Positions 1 to 11,686 of a stretch of DNA of 64,000 bases are shown here, piece after piece (the stretch's first letter is position 1; each line of letters begins with the position of its first letter). The notes under the pieces were generated by a model that was not told the origin of the DNA, made no database searches, and saw only the letters and a program-made list of their open reading frames with translations. The stretch lies in contig CALSFV010000004.1 in the NCBI GenBank assembly GCA_943737045.1, positions 755,501 to 819,500 on the forward strand, given 5' to 3'. Both the position numbers and the translations under genes were made by a program. This DNA is from Parapristionchus giblindavisi. Lineage: Eukaryota; Nematoda; Chromadorea; Rhabditida; Diplogasteridae.

Positions 1-66
1 TAAGACGATGAAGTAATCATAAATTTGACAGAATTTTGTGATTTTAATTTTTAAAACCCTACATAC

Positions 67-546
67 CTGTGGTGTATCAAGTAGTTTTCTCCTCAATTCC
101 TTCCTACAAGTCCTCTCTAGCGACTCCAAACTGTCCTGGCTACACGTTCGGGTGAATCTAAAAAATAAATAACATTAATAATTTTAAAAAAATCAATTTT
201 GGAAAAAACCGGACATGCATTCTTTTCAGTGCACCGTGAGATTTTGTATATAGAAAGCAAATAAATATTGTATTCAATAAGTGCGCCTTCACAGCATTTT
301 TCTTTGAAAATCATAAAAGCGATTGAATACTGTATTCTCGAGAGAGATTTTGCTTCGTTGAACGGTCCTTCGGACTTCCAATCTAATGAGAACTGAATTT
401 GTATTTTATTTTCTAAAAAAAACGGATTGTTAAAAGTACACCAAAGCCCCGGTCACACTATCTCGCATCGCTTCGAATCATCAAGTAAGACACTTTTCAA
501 GAGATTTGGACGAGATTCGAATTCGTCGAATGAGTTTCGGATATTT
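67..546 (-). CDS. Unrecognised gene, three linked exons at the left window edge (partial)
   Basis: Three short open segments on the minus strand join in frame. Exon 459-546 (one base completing a codon, then 29 codons, phase 0 exit) joins 331-392 (20 codons plus 2 bases). That joins 67-157 (1 base plus 30 codons, phase 0 exit). Donors read GTGTGA, GTATTC and GTATGT; acceptors read TTCTGAG, AAATTCAG and TTTTTTAG. The joined peptide is hydrophilic, with a segment KSVLLDDSKRCEI and a basic end LERTCRKELRRKLL, and has no stop. The basic end vaguely recalls a SOCS-box helix, but that is too weak to name. The gene runs off the left edge, and its 5' exons should lie at higher coordinates; 4628-4720 and 11687-12795 are candidates. 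The acceptor of 459-546 is the least certain boundary, since an alternative phase-0 start about 28 bp upstream is also open. Confidence 0.5.
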
Positions 547-1751
547 CTCAGAAATCGTCCATATCCAGTTTTCTTTTACGGAAAAGCAATCGACACGGAA
601 CGGTGTACAGACACACTATAGGCACTTCAAATGATATATTCCAATCTTTTAGAGTGACTAACGTTATCTATCACTTAGAATCATCGCCATCATCGCTATT
701 TGAGAGATACGCGGAATGTTTGGCACGTTACTCTAAGGATTCCTAGCGCGAAATGGGGATAGAACGAGAAAATGTAAAGCTGATCTTTGATCTTTGGACT
801 TAGGCTGAGCTTTGAGAAGATGTAAACGCGTTTAGCTAGAGATCTAAACTTAATAACTAACCTTACTGACTTATTATTAGACCAACTCATTGGTAGAACG
901 AAAAGATATTATATTATACAGTCAATATCTCATTTAATCACAATCATCACCTGTCGCAATAAGCGAGTCAGTATTTATTATGATTAATGATAGATTCGAC
1001 TACAATAGCGAGATGAAGTGAGATGGGATTGTTACGGTACTCTATGTCTAACAGGTCTGCGCAGAAAAAAGTTTTCGAAAAATTTAAATGGGAAAATCGA
1101 AAAATTCGGAATTTCGGAGTGCACAGCCTTGATGTCTATGGATGATTCTAATCGCATCATTAAATACTACTCAACTAATATAAAGTCACATCTCGAGTTT
1201 TAAGTGCACTTAATTTTTGAAAAATAAACCAGAGTAACTCGGAGTGTGCCTTGACGTCCGATATGATAAATGAATTGAATTGTGTTATAGATTGCATACA
1301 AATATCATCCAATACTATATCTTTATAATAGTTATTCGTAGGTGTGCCGAGAGTGTGACTACATTTGAGAATCATCAGAATGCAAAAATTGTCCAACCAA
1401 CCGGTTAAAGGTCAAACAACAACCATAGTGCAAATACCTTTTCAAGATTCAAGCATGCTCGATAAACGTGGATAGAAATAATAATATCTTTATGTGCGTT
1501 TCAGGTAATCTATATGATAATGGTACAACTCCAAGAAGAACGCTCTTTCTCTGACTCTCTCATTTCCCACACTCTCTCAACTTTCTCTAACATGTCCTAA
1601 TCGACAACAACCTCACCAACAACGGCGACCATCTAATCATATGCAAGTGAGCGCGTGAAATCGATTTTATTTGCGTTCAGCCTTTTCTCCCAGTTCCTCG
1701 GTTTGCGCAAATCCTGCGTGCCCACTTATGCCGTGTTACATTTTCAAAATG

Positions 1752-1826
1752 TGCGCACGCCGTAACCTCAGCCGTAACAACGGAGACGTTACGAAGTCGT
1801 TGCGGCGGAGGTTACGGCGTGCGCTC
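1752..1826. repeat. GC-rich hairpin, GCACGCCGTAAC family
   Basis: Inverted arms GCGCACGCCGTAAC and GTTACGGCGTGCGC surround a short loop containing CCGTAACAACGG. A related hairpin with GTCTACGCCGTAAC / GTTACGGCGTAGGCAC arms lies at about 18060-18157, so this is a dispersed small hairpin element rather than a chance palindrome. Confidence 0.65.
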
Positions 1827-2723
1827 GCTTAGAAAAAGGAACACCGCATTATGCATGTAATATCTAACCTCAAGGGTGACGATATGGACAACCTTCTAGT
1901 CGGTGTCACTTCAATCGACGGTACGACGCCTCCGAACCGACGGGGCTCCTGAATTTTGCAAAACATTTATATTTTAATAATAATAAATAAAAATTTCAAC
2001 ACCTACTCTCCGGAAGCGGGGGATCTACTAGATTTTGCAGATTCGATTAGCGCGCTGCTATAAATAAAGAACCGGGAGCTGTGGGACCGGCAATTAGATA
2101 GTTCTTCTTAGTTTCCTGTTAAAGACTTTGTAGAAAGCGTTGAAGCGGAGAGAGAAGAGATGAGAGACAAGAGGAATGAAGAGAGTTAGAGTGTTAGAGG
2201 GAGGATGAGAGAGTGGGGGAATGTGAGAGAGAAGGAGCAAAGAAAGTCATAGACGAGAAACTAGTCCGCCGTCATGTATAAGCATTTTCATCACTTCTCC
2301 CTCTACCTCTCCCTCTCTATCTCCCCCTCTCCTCTGTTCCTCCCCTTCCCGGAATTACTTCATTACTCTGACAATGTTGCGTTGTCTCCTCCAATGAACT
2401 AGAACCCCGCCGTCACAATTTCATGAACATCTTGCAGGCACAAAGATCAAAGATCAAATATCATAGATCAAAGATCAAAGATCAGCTTGAAAATAATCTA
2501 ATGCAGAGCTAATCTATTTCCCTACCGTCAGTTTATAGGGGGGAAACCTTGGTAAGTTAGTAAACGAAACAATTTATAATGGTCTGAAAACAATTGTATC
2601 GAACCGAACAAGGAAATATTGTGTATAATTTATAGGTTAGAACAAATTTTATTTCCGCTAACAATAGGCTCAAATATCCATTTGATCTCGTAAATAAGAG
2701 TGAGATGAGGTCATTGGTTGTGA

Positions 2724-2836
2724 TTTAAAGATAAACCCCAAGCTAATTTTAAACTATCCTCTCTGGCAAAACTCTCTTGTAGACAAGAAGGCGAGAGAGT
2801 GCGACAGTTTCAAATTAGCTCGGGCTGTGCCTTTAA
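2724..2836. mobile_element. TTAA-flanked palindromic MITE, copy 1
   Basis: The element is about 110 bp, starts and ends at TTAA, and folds on itself. The left arm has AAGCTAATTTTAAACT then CTCTGGCAA; the right arm has AGTTTCAAATTAGCTCGG then GTGCCT. The loop carries the CTCTCTTGTAG / CGAGAGAGTG inner pair. It belongs to the same family as the copies near 11.2, 13.2, 15.0, 16.4, 19.0, 20.4, 26.5, 27.1, 29.5 and 58.8 kb. The TTAA ends suggest piggyBac-like target choice, but no transposase is present. Confidence 0.75.
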
Positions 2837-4627
2837 CGGGGCATAAATCCTGATCTTTGATCTCTTCAAATCACACCCCATCTCTCGACATTCTCTCACA
2901 ATCAGCATGGTTAGGTCGATAATTTTTCCCGAAATTTTTTAAATATTTTCACAGTTTGTCCCTTGTCGCTTTGTTTTGACAGAAAAGTGGAAATAACAAT
3001 ATTTACTTTACATTGCAGCCAGTAGAGACAAGGTACTCAATCTTTTGAATAAATGATTTCCCTTGTGCGGAACCCAGTCTACTCGTCTCTCCCTATATGA
3101 ACGGAGCTTAATGGAGTCGTTTCAGATCTATTTCTCTTTCATTCTAGCTCAGACCCTCTCCTTCCAGGAACTCTTTCTCTCCCTCTCCCTCTCCCTCTCC
3201 CTCCCCCTCTAAAATCTCTCCCTCTCCCTCTCCCTCTACCTCTGCCTCTGAGCTCTCTCCGTCTCCATCTCGAATATAAATTGGATCATAACATGAAACG
3301 ACCAGGTCATAAATAACAGAGCAGTTTCAAGATGTTTACTAGACTTTCTGCTCATGTCACAGCGTACAATGTAGGTATAGAAATATAAAATATATGTTAA
3401 AATATTTTCTATATGTGCGTACTTTTCCATTGTTACTAGGGTTTCACTTAACAATCGAATGTTCGAAAAGTAAATGAATAAGATTTCCTCCGTCATTGAA
3501 AAAAAATGAGTGAATAAATATAGCAAAGGCGATTTTTGGCTCATTGTCAGAGCACTATGAGTCATAGGCTATGACTTCTCAACCATCAAAATTTAGTCGA
3601 TTATCGAATACAGGAAATGAGATTTTTCATTGAAGCAGATGGATAGTTTCAACACTGATAAAAATTTATTTGCCTATTTATCAATAACCCAGAGATCCCT
3701 TTAAAAATTAATCACTCTTACGTAATGTTTATCGTGTATCGCATGCTAAAATTAGTTAAAATGATTGATAAAAATATGTAGACCCATAAAAAAGGTAATT
3801 TGTCATTTGTCATACGTAATACTGCGTTCAAAGGTCTAAAAACTGATAAGACTCCAATGTTCACCCAATATTTCTCATATTCTTTGATTTTTTGAGAACA
3901 TGTTGAAAACAAAGCATTTAAGTACTTTTGTCTTCGGGTTCATGTGTGTCTTCGGAATATCTTTCGTTAGATCAAAAGCCCGATAATGAAGTTATCGGGC
4001 AATTACCTTGCAGGAACCAAACAGAGATCGTTCAAGGAAGGCAGGCATCTCAATGATTCTGAGTGACCGAGACCAAACCATCAAGAAAAATGTCGAAAAC
4101 ATGACAGATTTCGGGGAAAGATCCAAAATAATTAATTGCCGATTAAATACCAAAGCGAGATAGTCAGACAAAGCCACGTTTTCTTGTCATCGTGCCATAA
4201 AATTTCCCGTAATGCCAACGTTCTGCTTATGAGTTAAGGGAGTTTTAGAACGAGTATCTTCTTCACGATGATGAAACCACCGAAAATCAATTTTCCACGA
4301 TTACTCTTGCAGGCACACTTTCGGGAATATTTTTATCCCATGCAATGTTCTAAACTCAGGAAAAGGAAATGATGTTCGCTCGCGAATTTCCCTCGTTAAT
4401 TATTCATTTAATAAATCTAATTTTATCAGTTTCGTTGAGCTTTGAGCATACTATAATACTCAACTGAACAAAGTTGATATTTTCATTGATATTCATATAC
4501 AATTAATAAATGAATAAAATTTAAAATTTTGAAAAAATCCCCCGTTTCGTACAGACAACAAGAAGTTTTCAGATATTTTCTGATTATTAAAATCACTGTA
4601 TGATAGTTTCTGAAGACTACCGTATAC

Positions 4628-4720
4628 CTTAAATTCTCCCAATACGGTAGGGGTGGTCGCCGTTCTGGGCATCTTCCTCGTCTTCCCATTGAGAAAGGAC
4701 AGAATCGGCATTGCGAAGAT
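4628..4720 (-). CDS. Candidate internal exon of the unrecognised minus-strand gene
   Basis: A 93-bp segment (31 codons, phase 0 in and out) lies between an ATTAG acceptor and a GTATACGG donor on the minus strand. The peptide includes GKTRKMPRTATTPTVLGEFK, a basic, threonine/proline-rich stretch of coding-like composition in an AT-rich background. Its phase fits directly after exon 11687-11743. The link is inferred: nothing but phase and strand ties it to the exons on either side, and a 7-kb intron would separate them. No domain is recognised. Confidence 0.4.
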
Positions 4721-6996
4721 CTAATTATCGATTGGAATTTTCGATAGATCAGAGCACGAATGAAAGACTGCACGGGCGATAGACGAAGAGGGAATTAGAT
4801 TTATCACAAATAATAAATATTACTAAAATTAGTTGTAATATTTGTTCTTTGATTAAGTGTGAATAGAGAGAGAGTACACGATCGGCATAAAAGTAAGAAG
4901 GAGAAAGGTATCTCGATAGTATATTAATATAGTATCGATAAAAATATATTGATACAAGACACAGCGTTTCGAGAGCGGGTAGAGTGAAAACAGAGGGAGT
5001 ACGCAAAAGTGAGATAGCGCAGACGTTTAAAATACTCCATGTTGTACCGTACCGTTTTAAGCATCAGGCCAAGTTTGAATGACCGCTCTCCCTGCGTTGG
5101 AGGAACGATGTGTGTGACATAGAACAAGTGGAATAGCTAGGCGCGTGATTGACATCCATGATATGAGGCGATAAAGATTTCATCGTTACACAGAAGAAAT
5201 GATCACATGAAAGGATTTTACACTGACAAACTGTTCATTCGAGTATGTAAAAATATGTTTCACTTTAGGAATCAAGTACTATTAGAAAATTTGCTAGAAG
5301 GATCGGTGAAGATAGACCACAAAAATTGATATGATCGAGAATCAAATTTGATTGCTGTACTATCGTCATCTATTAGTTCACGAACTCTGGGCAAAATCAA
5401 AATTCTCCTAGGGCAAATGATTTGAGTTGCTCAAAATCAGTAATTTTGCTCTCACAACAAAGCTGTTAGTGCATTAGACATATCTTCCAAACGAGTAAAC
5501 ACACAGTCAAAACGTTCGCCCATGTGGCATGCCCACCTACAACTAGACACAGTTCAGGGAAAGCGAGGAGGGAAATAGGATATACAGGCGAAATGCCACT
5601 GGGGCCGAGGGTTCATTGGTTCACTCTACCAGAAACTACTTTGGGCCCGTGGCATATACATTTATATGTACACAAATGTCGACTGTTGCGTGATCAGAGA
5701 AAGAAGACTAGAGACTATGGAAAATTGAGAGAGTCCTGACACGAAAGAGTCAGAGACTATGACAAAGCGAGAGCGCAAAAAGGAACAGATGGTTAGAGAA
5801 TGGCGAGAGATAATGTGAAATTGAGAGGGTATAGGGGAGAGACAACATGAGAACGAGAGAGTACAGAGAAAAAGAGTAAGGCGAGAGATCACATGAAATG
5901 GAGAGGGTGTCGACACGAGATATGTACTACTTCATCTGGGAGAAGGATGTAGATCATCATTTGGAATTCAGAAAAGGAAGAAGATGGCAAGAAGTGACTA
6001 ATGGCTCTACAGACGGATAACTAGCTTTTCGTACTTTGAAAGCAGTAAAAGTGTTAGTTACGGTAGATAAAATACCTTTTCAAGTTTGAAACCCTGAAAA
6101 GGTAAACGATAAAGGTAAACCCGGTTATTCAAATCACACGAAGTCCAGCGGTAGATCATTGCTAGACCAGTGATTGTAGCCCAGCTAATGAATTGCTGAT
6201 GAAGAGTGCAGTCTGGCTCAAAGATTCATTGAATTCTTGCTATAAAAAGAAGAGGCGATCCCATTGCTTAGATTTGCAAGATCTATTCTCCAGACAGTCT
6301 ACAATGTAGATAAGACCCATTAGGCTGAAATGGTTCGACAACATCCCATGTAGGCTAATGTGGCAAGAATCCTTAATCCTGCGAAAACAACCCATTGGCC
6401 ATTAGAGATTCTTGACAAGATGGTATTGATACTCTTAACAAAGTCCTTTGGGATAGTATTCAGCGCTTATGTCTGTTGCTCTAAAACACACAAAGAACAA
6501 GATTTCAGGCGATTAACAGAAAATAGCGCTAGTATTATAATGTAGAACTGGGTAACAACGGAGTATTAAAATGATAAATGACCCGCGCTACAGTTTCGCG
6601 TGGAGCATAACTTTGTTAAGGAGTCTCCATGTATGTTGTGCAAATAGACACTTATGTATCTATGATGAGCAAAAAGCGCGTAAGAATCCTGTTTTTTTAA
6701 CCTTTATGCCATTTACATCTTATCAATTTATTTGATGGATACATACCAAGGATGACCATATATCATTGACAAAACACGGTCGCGCTATATTACGCCTGTC
6801 TGAAACATAACTTGATCCTCAAAAAAAAAGAGAATGATAACGATCAGAATGGACTAGGGACATTGCACCCCCTCCATATAAGAACAGAACAGAACCATAA
6901 AAGATGTTGATTTCATGCTATCAAAATGCTATAAGGAAGAACTGTCTTATAGATGAATGGTCAATCGTTTGGACCGCAGAACAAGGCTTACAGTTT
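4721..6996. other. Non-coding stretch with a partial repeat
   Basis: No gene is supported. A degraded copy of the interspersed family with the core GTTATTCAAGGCACACGAAG lies at about 6110-6210. Purine-rich simple sequence occupies about 5690-5910. Short open frames here have no splice support. Confidence 0.45.
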
Positions 6997-8748
6997 GGGG
7001 GGGGGTGACATTTCCGCAACGGCATTTCCGCAACGGACATTTCCGCAACGGGGAATAACTCGGCTCGTCGGAGTCCTAGAACCATGGGATGAGTATCATT
7101 GTGATCAGCATCGGTAACACTATCATGACACATATTGATCTTTGATCTTTACTAACTCCGCTGCATTTTTGCAATGAGGCGTGATTTCGCTCAAAATCAT
7201 CCAAGACGAGCCACAGTATTCTGGTCCAAGCCATTTTTCTTCCAAAGCAAGACAAAGGAGAGACCATTGTATTCGAGAGAGTTTGTATGTTGAGCGGTCG
7301 TTCTTGCTTTGAAAGTCATGAGAACGCTGTGGAGCGGGAAGGGTATCGTTCGACTCCTCATCACCTGTATATCCCCAACCAATAATTGACCTTTGAACTT
7401 TTCCTACTCGGCCACATATCGGCAACGAGCTGCATCGGTCCGAAGTCGGTAGCATATCCGGAACCATGTGAAAGCGAGGTCCTAAAATGGATGTAACGCT
7501 CGAATGTTAATGTAGGGTGGAGCCTTGCATCGCGTCGCTCAATGCCGTTTGCCGACCGCCAAACGCGCCCCCAGTGACCCCAGAGACTCAACTTGCTGCC
7601 AAGATCCTCGCGATACGTGCACGCGCGTCCACGCGAGGGTGAGCTACCGTAATCTACCGTAACCAGGTTCGGTGGGCCAGATCAAGTGCGAAGTGTCAGA
7701 TTTGAGTTTAAATTGCAGGAATAACTAATACGTGAGTGATATGATTATAACTTATTGTAGACTACCGTGATCGACCGTAACCCGGTTCGGTGGGTCAGAT
7801 TAAGTGCGGTGGGTCAGATCTCACTAAAAATTGACCACTACGGTACTTTACAGTAGTTGACATCAGTTCATAACTATATCGCACACATATTGGTCATTCC
7901 GACAATTTTAGAGAGAACTGACCCATCGAACTTGATCTGACCCACCGAACCGGGTTACGGTAGATTACGGTAGTTTACAATAACTCATAATCATACCGCG
8001 CACATAGTGACCGTTTGGACAATTTATATTGAAATCTGACCCACCGCACTTGATCTGATCCACCGAACCGGGCTACGGTAGATTACGGTAGTTTACAATA
8101 AGTTATAATCATATCACTCACGTATTAGTTATTCCTGCATTGTAAACTGAAATCTGACCCACCGCACTTGATCTGACCCACCGAACCGGGTTACGGTAGA
8201 TTACGGTAGTCTACAATAAGTTATAATCGCGTGTGCGCGTATCGCGAGGGTCTTGGCAGCAAGTTGAGTCTCTGGGGTCACTGGGGACGCGTTTGGCGGT
8301 CGGCAAACGGCATTGAGGGACGCGATGCAAGGCTCCACCCTACATTAACATTCGAGCGTTACATCCATTTTAGGACCTCGCTTTTACATGGTTTCGGATA
8401 TGGTACCGACTTCGGACCGATGGAGCTCGTTGCCGATACGTGGCCGAGTAGGAAAAGTTCAAAAGTCAATTATTGGTTGGAGATATACAGGTGATGAGGA
8501 GTCGAACGATACCATTCCCGCTCGTCTTGGATGATTTTGAGCGAAATCACGCCTCATTGCAAAAATGCAGCGGAGTTAGTAAAGATCAAAGATCAATATG
8601 TGTCATGATAGTGTTACCGATGCTGATCACAATGATACTCATCCCATGGTTCTAGGACCCCGACGAGCCGAGTTATTCCCCGTTGCGGAAATGCCGTTGC
8701 GGAAAAAGCGGTTGCGGAAATGCCGTTGCGGAAATGTCACCCCCCCCC
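6997..8748. mobile_element. Foldback DNA transposon with G9 termini and 8-bp target duplication
   Basis: The 1752-bp element is bounded by the direct repeat TACAGTTT (6989-6996 and 8749-8756). It begins with nine G then TGACATTTCCGCAACGG, and ends in the reverse complement. Each terminus carries several iterations of CATTTCCGCAACGG. Long inverted arms (about 6997-7620 and 8225-8748) flank a core of roughly 125-bp units containing GACCCACCGAACCGGG and TACGGTAGATTACGGTAG, mostly in direct order with one inverted unit at about 7640-7800. The left arm has 121 bp (7211-7331) absent from the right arm. Mirrored open frames in the arms encode nothing recognised. The 8-bp duplication fits a hAT-like mechanism; there is no transposase, so it is non-autonomous. 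Confidence 0.8.
7640..8225. repeat. Core repeats of the foldback element
   Basis: Three direct units of about 125 bp between about 7850 and 8225, and one inverted unit near 7640-7800, share CTGACCCACCGCACTTGATC and GGTTACGGTAGATTACGG. They form the loop region of the enclosing foldback element. Confidence 0.7.
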
Positions 8749-9053
8749 TACAGTTTACAGGCGACAGTACTAATAATCAGTTCAAAATTCACGAAAAAAG
8801 TGGAAAACGAAGCGAGATAGTGTGTAAAACGAGGAGAGTTTTCTTTTTGTATTTCCCACAGCCCTCAACTAAAATCTATGTTCATAGTCTAATCAACGAA
8901 AGAAAATAAGAAATATATGACCTCGTTTTGTACACTCTCTCAACGTGTATAACAGAATATTGAAGAAGATCAAAATGGAGAAGACATTTGGATAGTTGGG
9001 TGAAAACGGAAGACAGAAGGAAGAGATGGAGTAATCAGACTAGCATTAGGGAC

Positions 9054-9295
9054 ATCTCTCCCTCTCCTTATTTCACCCCCTCTCCCTCTCCTTATTTCTC
9101 TCCCTCTCCTTATTTTACTACATCTCTCTCCCTCTCCTTATTTTTCTTCTTCTCCCTTTCCTTATTTCTCTCCCTCTCCTTATTTATCTACTTCTCTCTC
9201 ACCCACTCTCTCTCCCTCTCCTTATTTCGCTTCTTATCACTCCCCCTCCCCTCTCCCTCCTTAGCTCCTTCTCTCTCCCCTCCTCCCGCTCCACC
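9054..9295. repeat. CT-rich minisatellite
   Basis: Irregular tandem copies of TCTCCCTCTCCTTATTTC, 15-30 bp apart. The long serine/leucine/proline-rich open frame across it is a product of the repeat. Confidence 0.85.
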
Positions 9296-10330
9296 ACATC
9301 TTTATTACATCTCATCTTCACGTGAAACATTTTATCTTTTTTATCATTTCAAAAAGTGTTTGTCAGACTACCGAATCCAAGTCACTATGCAGATTTATTA
9401 AAGATTGCCGTGCGTACCCCACTTTTTCAGCGTCTACTCGTCATTTTGTATTGAGAATATCTAAAAGATTCGAAGAAAAAACAATCGATGATCACCAAGA
9501 TTTGACACGAAAGAATGGGTACGGTGGTTCGAAATCTCTATAAAAAGGATCAATCGATAATTTTATTACGATGGACATCTATGACTATTCTCCGCGCAAT
9601 GATCATCATCATTCAAATGGCGTGAGAGCTGGAGAGATCGCAGACAAAGTATCGCTACCTTTAAAGGGGGAGACCAGGATAGAGCACATGTGGGAAGAGA
9701 CGTGAGAGCAGGAGATGTTCTACATAGAAAAGCGAGTACTTTGGGATACTACTTAATGCCCACGAAGAAGTTCAACCCTCTCCCCTATTGCCATTTTGGG
9801 CAGTTGGAATTTGATCGAAACCGTCCATCGTGTATTTGTCAATGCATTGTAAAATATATAGATTATATGCATAATTTAAATGAAAAGTTACAACGCATGA
9901 AGGCTATTTTTATCTTTATCTTGTCGTTCGAATAAATATAAATCTCCTAAACGCCAAACTTGAAGAACCATTGATATTCATAGAATATTAATATTGAGTG
10001 ATAATGCGAGTGATAAGAAAATCAAAACTGAAACTAAATAAAACGTTCTGTTGAACTGAATAGAGGAGAATCTTTCGTCAATCTTGGCGTGAAGTGTGCG
10101 ATATGAGAGAGAGAGAATGATGGGGAGATCCCATCAAGGAGGGAATAGAAGGTGAAGGTGATATGAAATGCATAAGAGAACTACCGAATATGGATGGGAG
10201 GATAGAGGTGGGCTAGACCTAAGCCAAAAGACCAAAAAGATCATTATTCTAAATGGCGGACTCGAGATTGGTCTAAAGAATAAGTAAAAAGAAAATCTAT
10301 TGCGAAATAGAGAAGAATTAAAGATGGACA

Positions 10331-11390
10331 TGTGCTGAAAAAATAATGAAAGACAAGATTAGCCATTTTTTCTACATTTGAAAAGGCTTCGAGAAAATAA
10401 TATGATCGAGAATCAAATTTGACTATTTTTTCCTTGCAATTCTTCTCGTATTGACTGACCACTGAATAATCATAGGACACTCGTACAAATACAATAAGAT
10501 TTACTTATTTATTTAGTTACATATTACATTGAATTTAAAGAACGTCGATTCTAGAATGGGGGAAGTACGTGTTTTTCACTATTGACAGTATAAAATACAC
10601 TTGTTAATTTATTCTTAGTACGAGAGTAGCCAGCCGCAGCCACAATGCCTCTTCTATGTTTAGAGAGAGAGAGAGAGAGCCCAAGTGAAATAGTACGTAG
10701 ATCAGAGAGAGAGGGAGGATGGAAGGGAGGAAAAGGTGCTAGGGGATCGATAGAATATTTCTGTGTTTAGTACCTAGTAGCAAGGCAGATACACAAGTAC
10801 ATTTACAATATCCATTGCATTGTCTTTGTTCGGCTATGTTTCATTCATACGAGATAATGGGAGATTATGACCACCCATGCTGCATTCTTCTATAATATTT
10901 GAAAAATAAAAATATGGATATACATAAAGATATGTTGAAAAAATAATGAAAGACAAGATAAGCCATTTTTTCTACATTTCAGAAGACTTCAAAATAGAAA
11001 ACAGACTGCTTTTCTCTGTAATTCTCCGCGCATTGACCACTGAATAATTATCGCACACTTGCACAAGTAAAACAAGAGATTTTAAACGCTTATTCATTTA
11101 GGTATCCTATAATTTCGATTCCAGAATGGGGAACACATTTCTCTTAAACTGACTCCCCAAGCTTATATCACTCTTCGCATTGGCAATTCTCTCTCTCTCT
11201 TTCTTTGTCTAGGAGAGAACATGGCCAGAGCGGGGAGATTCATATTAGCTTGGGGCGTCTCTTAATATCCATCCATTGTCATTGTTCGCCTATGTTTCAT
11301 TCATACGAGATAATGGGAGATTATGACCACCCATGCTGCATTGTTCAATAATTGTTGAAAAATGAAAAATATAAAATATGAAAAATATTT
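10331..11390 (+). repeat. Direct tandem duplication of a roughly 0.5-0.6 kb unit
   Basis: Unit 1 (about 10331-10925) and unit 2 (about 10935-11390) share, in the same order, TGAAAAAATAATGAAAGACA, CATTTTTTCTACATTT, ATTCCAGAATGGGG-like and CATACGAGATAATGGGAGAT. Unit 2 carries a TTAA MITE at 11144-11265 where unit 1 has different sequence. The 10590-10800 part of unit 1 is also related to the sequence flanking the Tc1-like element at 51.0 and 53.4 kb. Confidence 0.7.
11144..11265. mobile_element. TTAA MITE, copy 2
   Basis: The copy runs from TTAA through CCCCAAGCTTATATCACTCT to the complementary GAGATTCATATTAGCTTGGG and a second TTAA. The loop has an expanded CT run. Confidence 0.7.
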
Positions 11391-11686
11391 ATGACTGCCT
11401 CGAGGACACATCTCAATCCAAACCCTTCCAGTTTCACCTCATTGTCCACAACAATCTATTCCTTTGCCATCACAGTCTACTGTCCCGAGTAATTTTCCAT
11501 TGAAAGCCAGACAAGCGAAAGAGACAATATGAGAAGACTAAAGTCAATCGAACATTTTGGTACACCTTATTTTTCTATTTATTTTTATGTTTAAGGTAAA
11601 AATATTTCGACGCGAAAAATTTGAACAATAACGACTGATTATCCCCCGTGTAAGATTAATTTTGGAAAAGAGAAATATTTCTGTAC

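Larger units (their letters stand above)
547..4627. other. Largely non-coding stretch
   Basis: No convincing gene is visible. It contains a GC-rich hairpin (1752-1826), runs of GATCAAA near 2445-2485, a TTAA-flanked MITE (2724-2836) and CT-rich simple sequence at about 2285-2350 and 3176-3245. Minus-strand open frames at 3236-3565, 3718-3912 and 3992-4177 lack consistent splice phases or family resemblance. A short in-frame stretch ending in a donor near 672-690 (phase 2) could belong to the left-edge gene, but an in-frame TAA blocks a simple model. Confidence 0.5.
8749..11686. other. Non-coding stretch with simple repeats and a local duplication
   Basis: It contains the CT-rich minisatellite at 9054-9295 and the direct duplication at about 10331-11390. 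An open plus-strand stretch at 9440-9543 ends in a stop, and a small plus-strand ORF begins at 9571 and reads MDIYDYSPRNDHHHSNG before a possible GTGAGA donor. Neither is supported beyond composition. Confidence 0.4.

Noticed and set aside
3236..3565. 109-codon minus-strand open frame with hydrophobic segments
   Set aside because: Ends inside simple repeats, has no splice partner and no recognisable family; could be chance.
8988..9401. 137-codon plus-strand open frame, Ser/Leu/Pro-rich
   Set aside because: Entirely explained by the CT-rich minisatellite.
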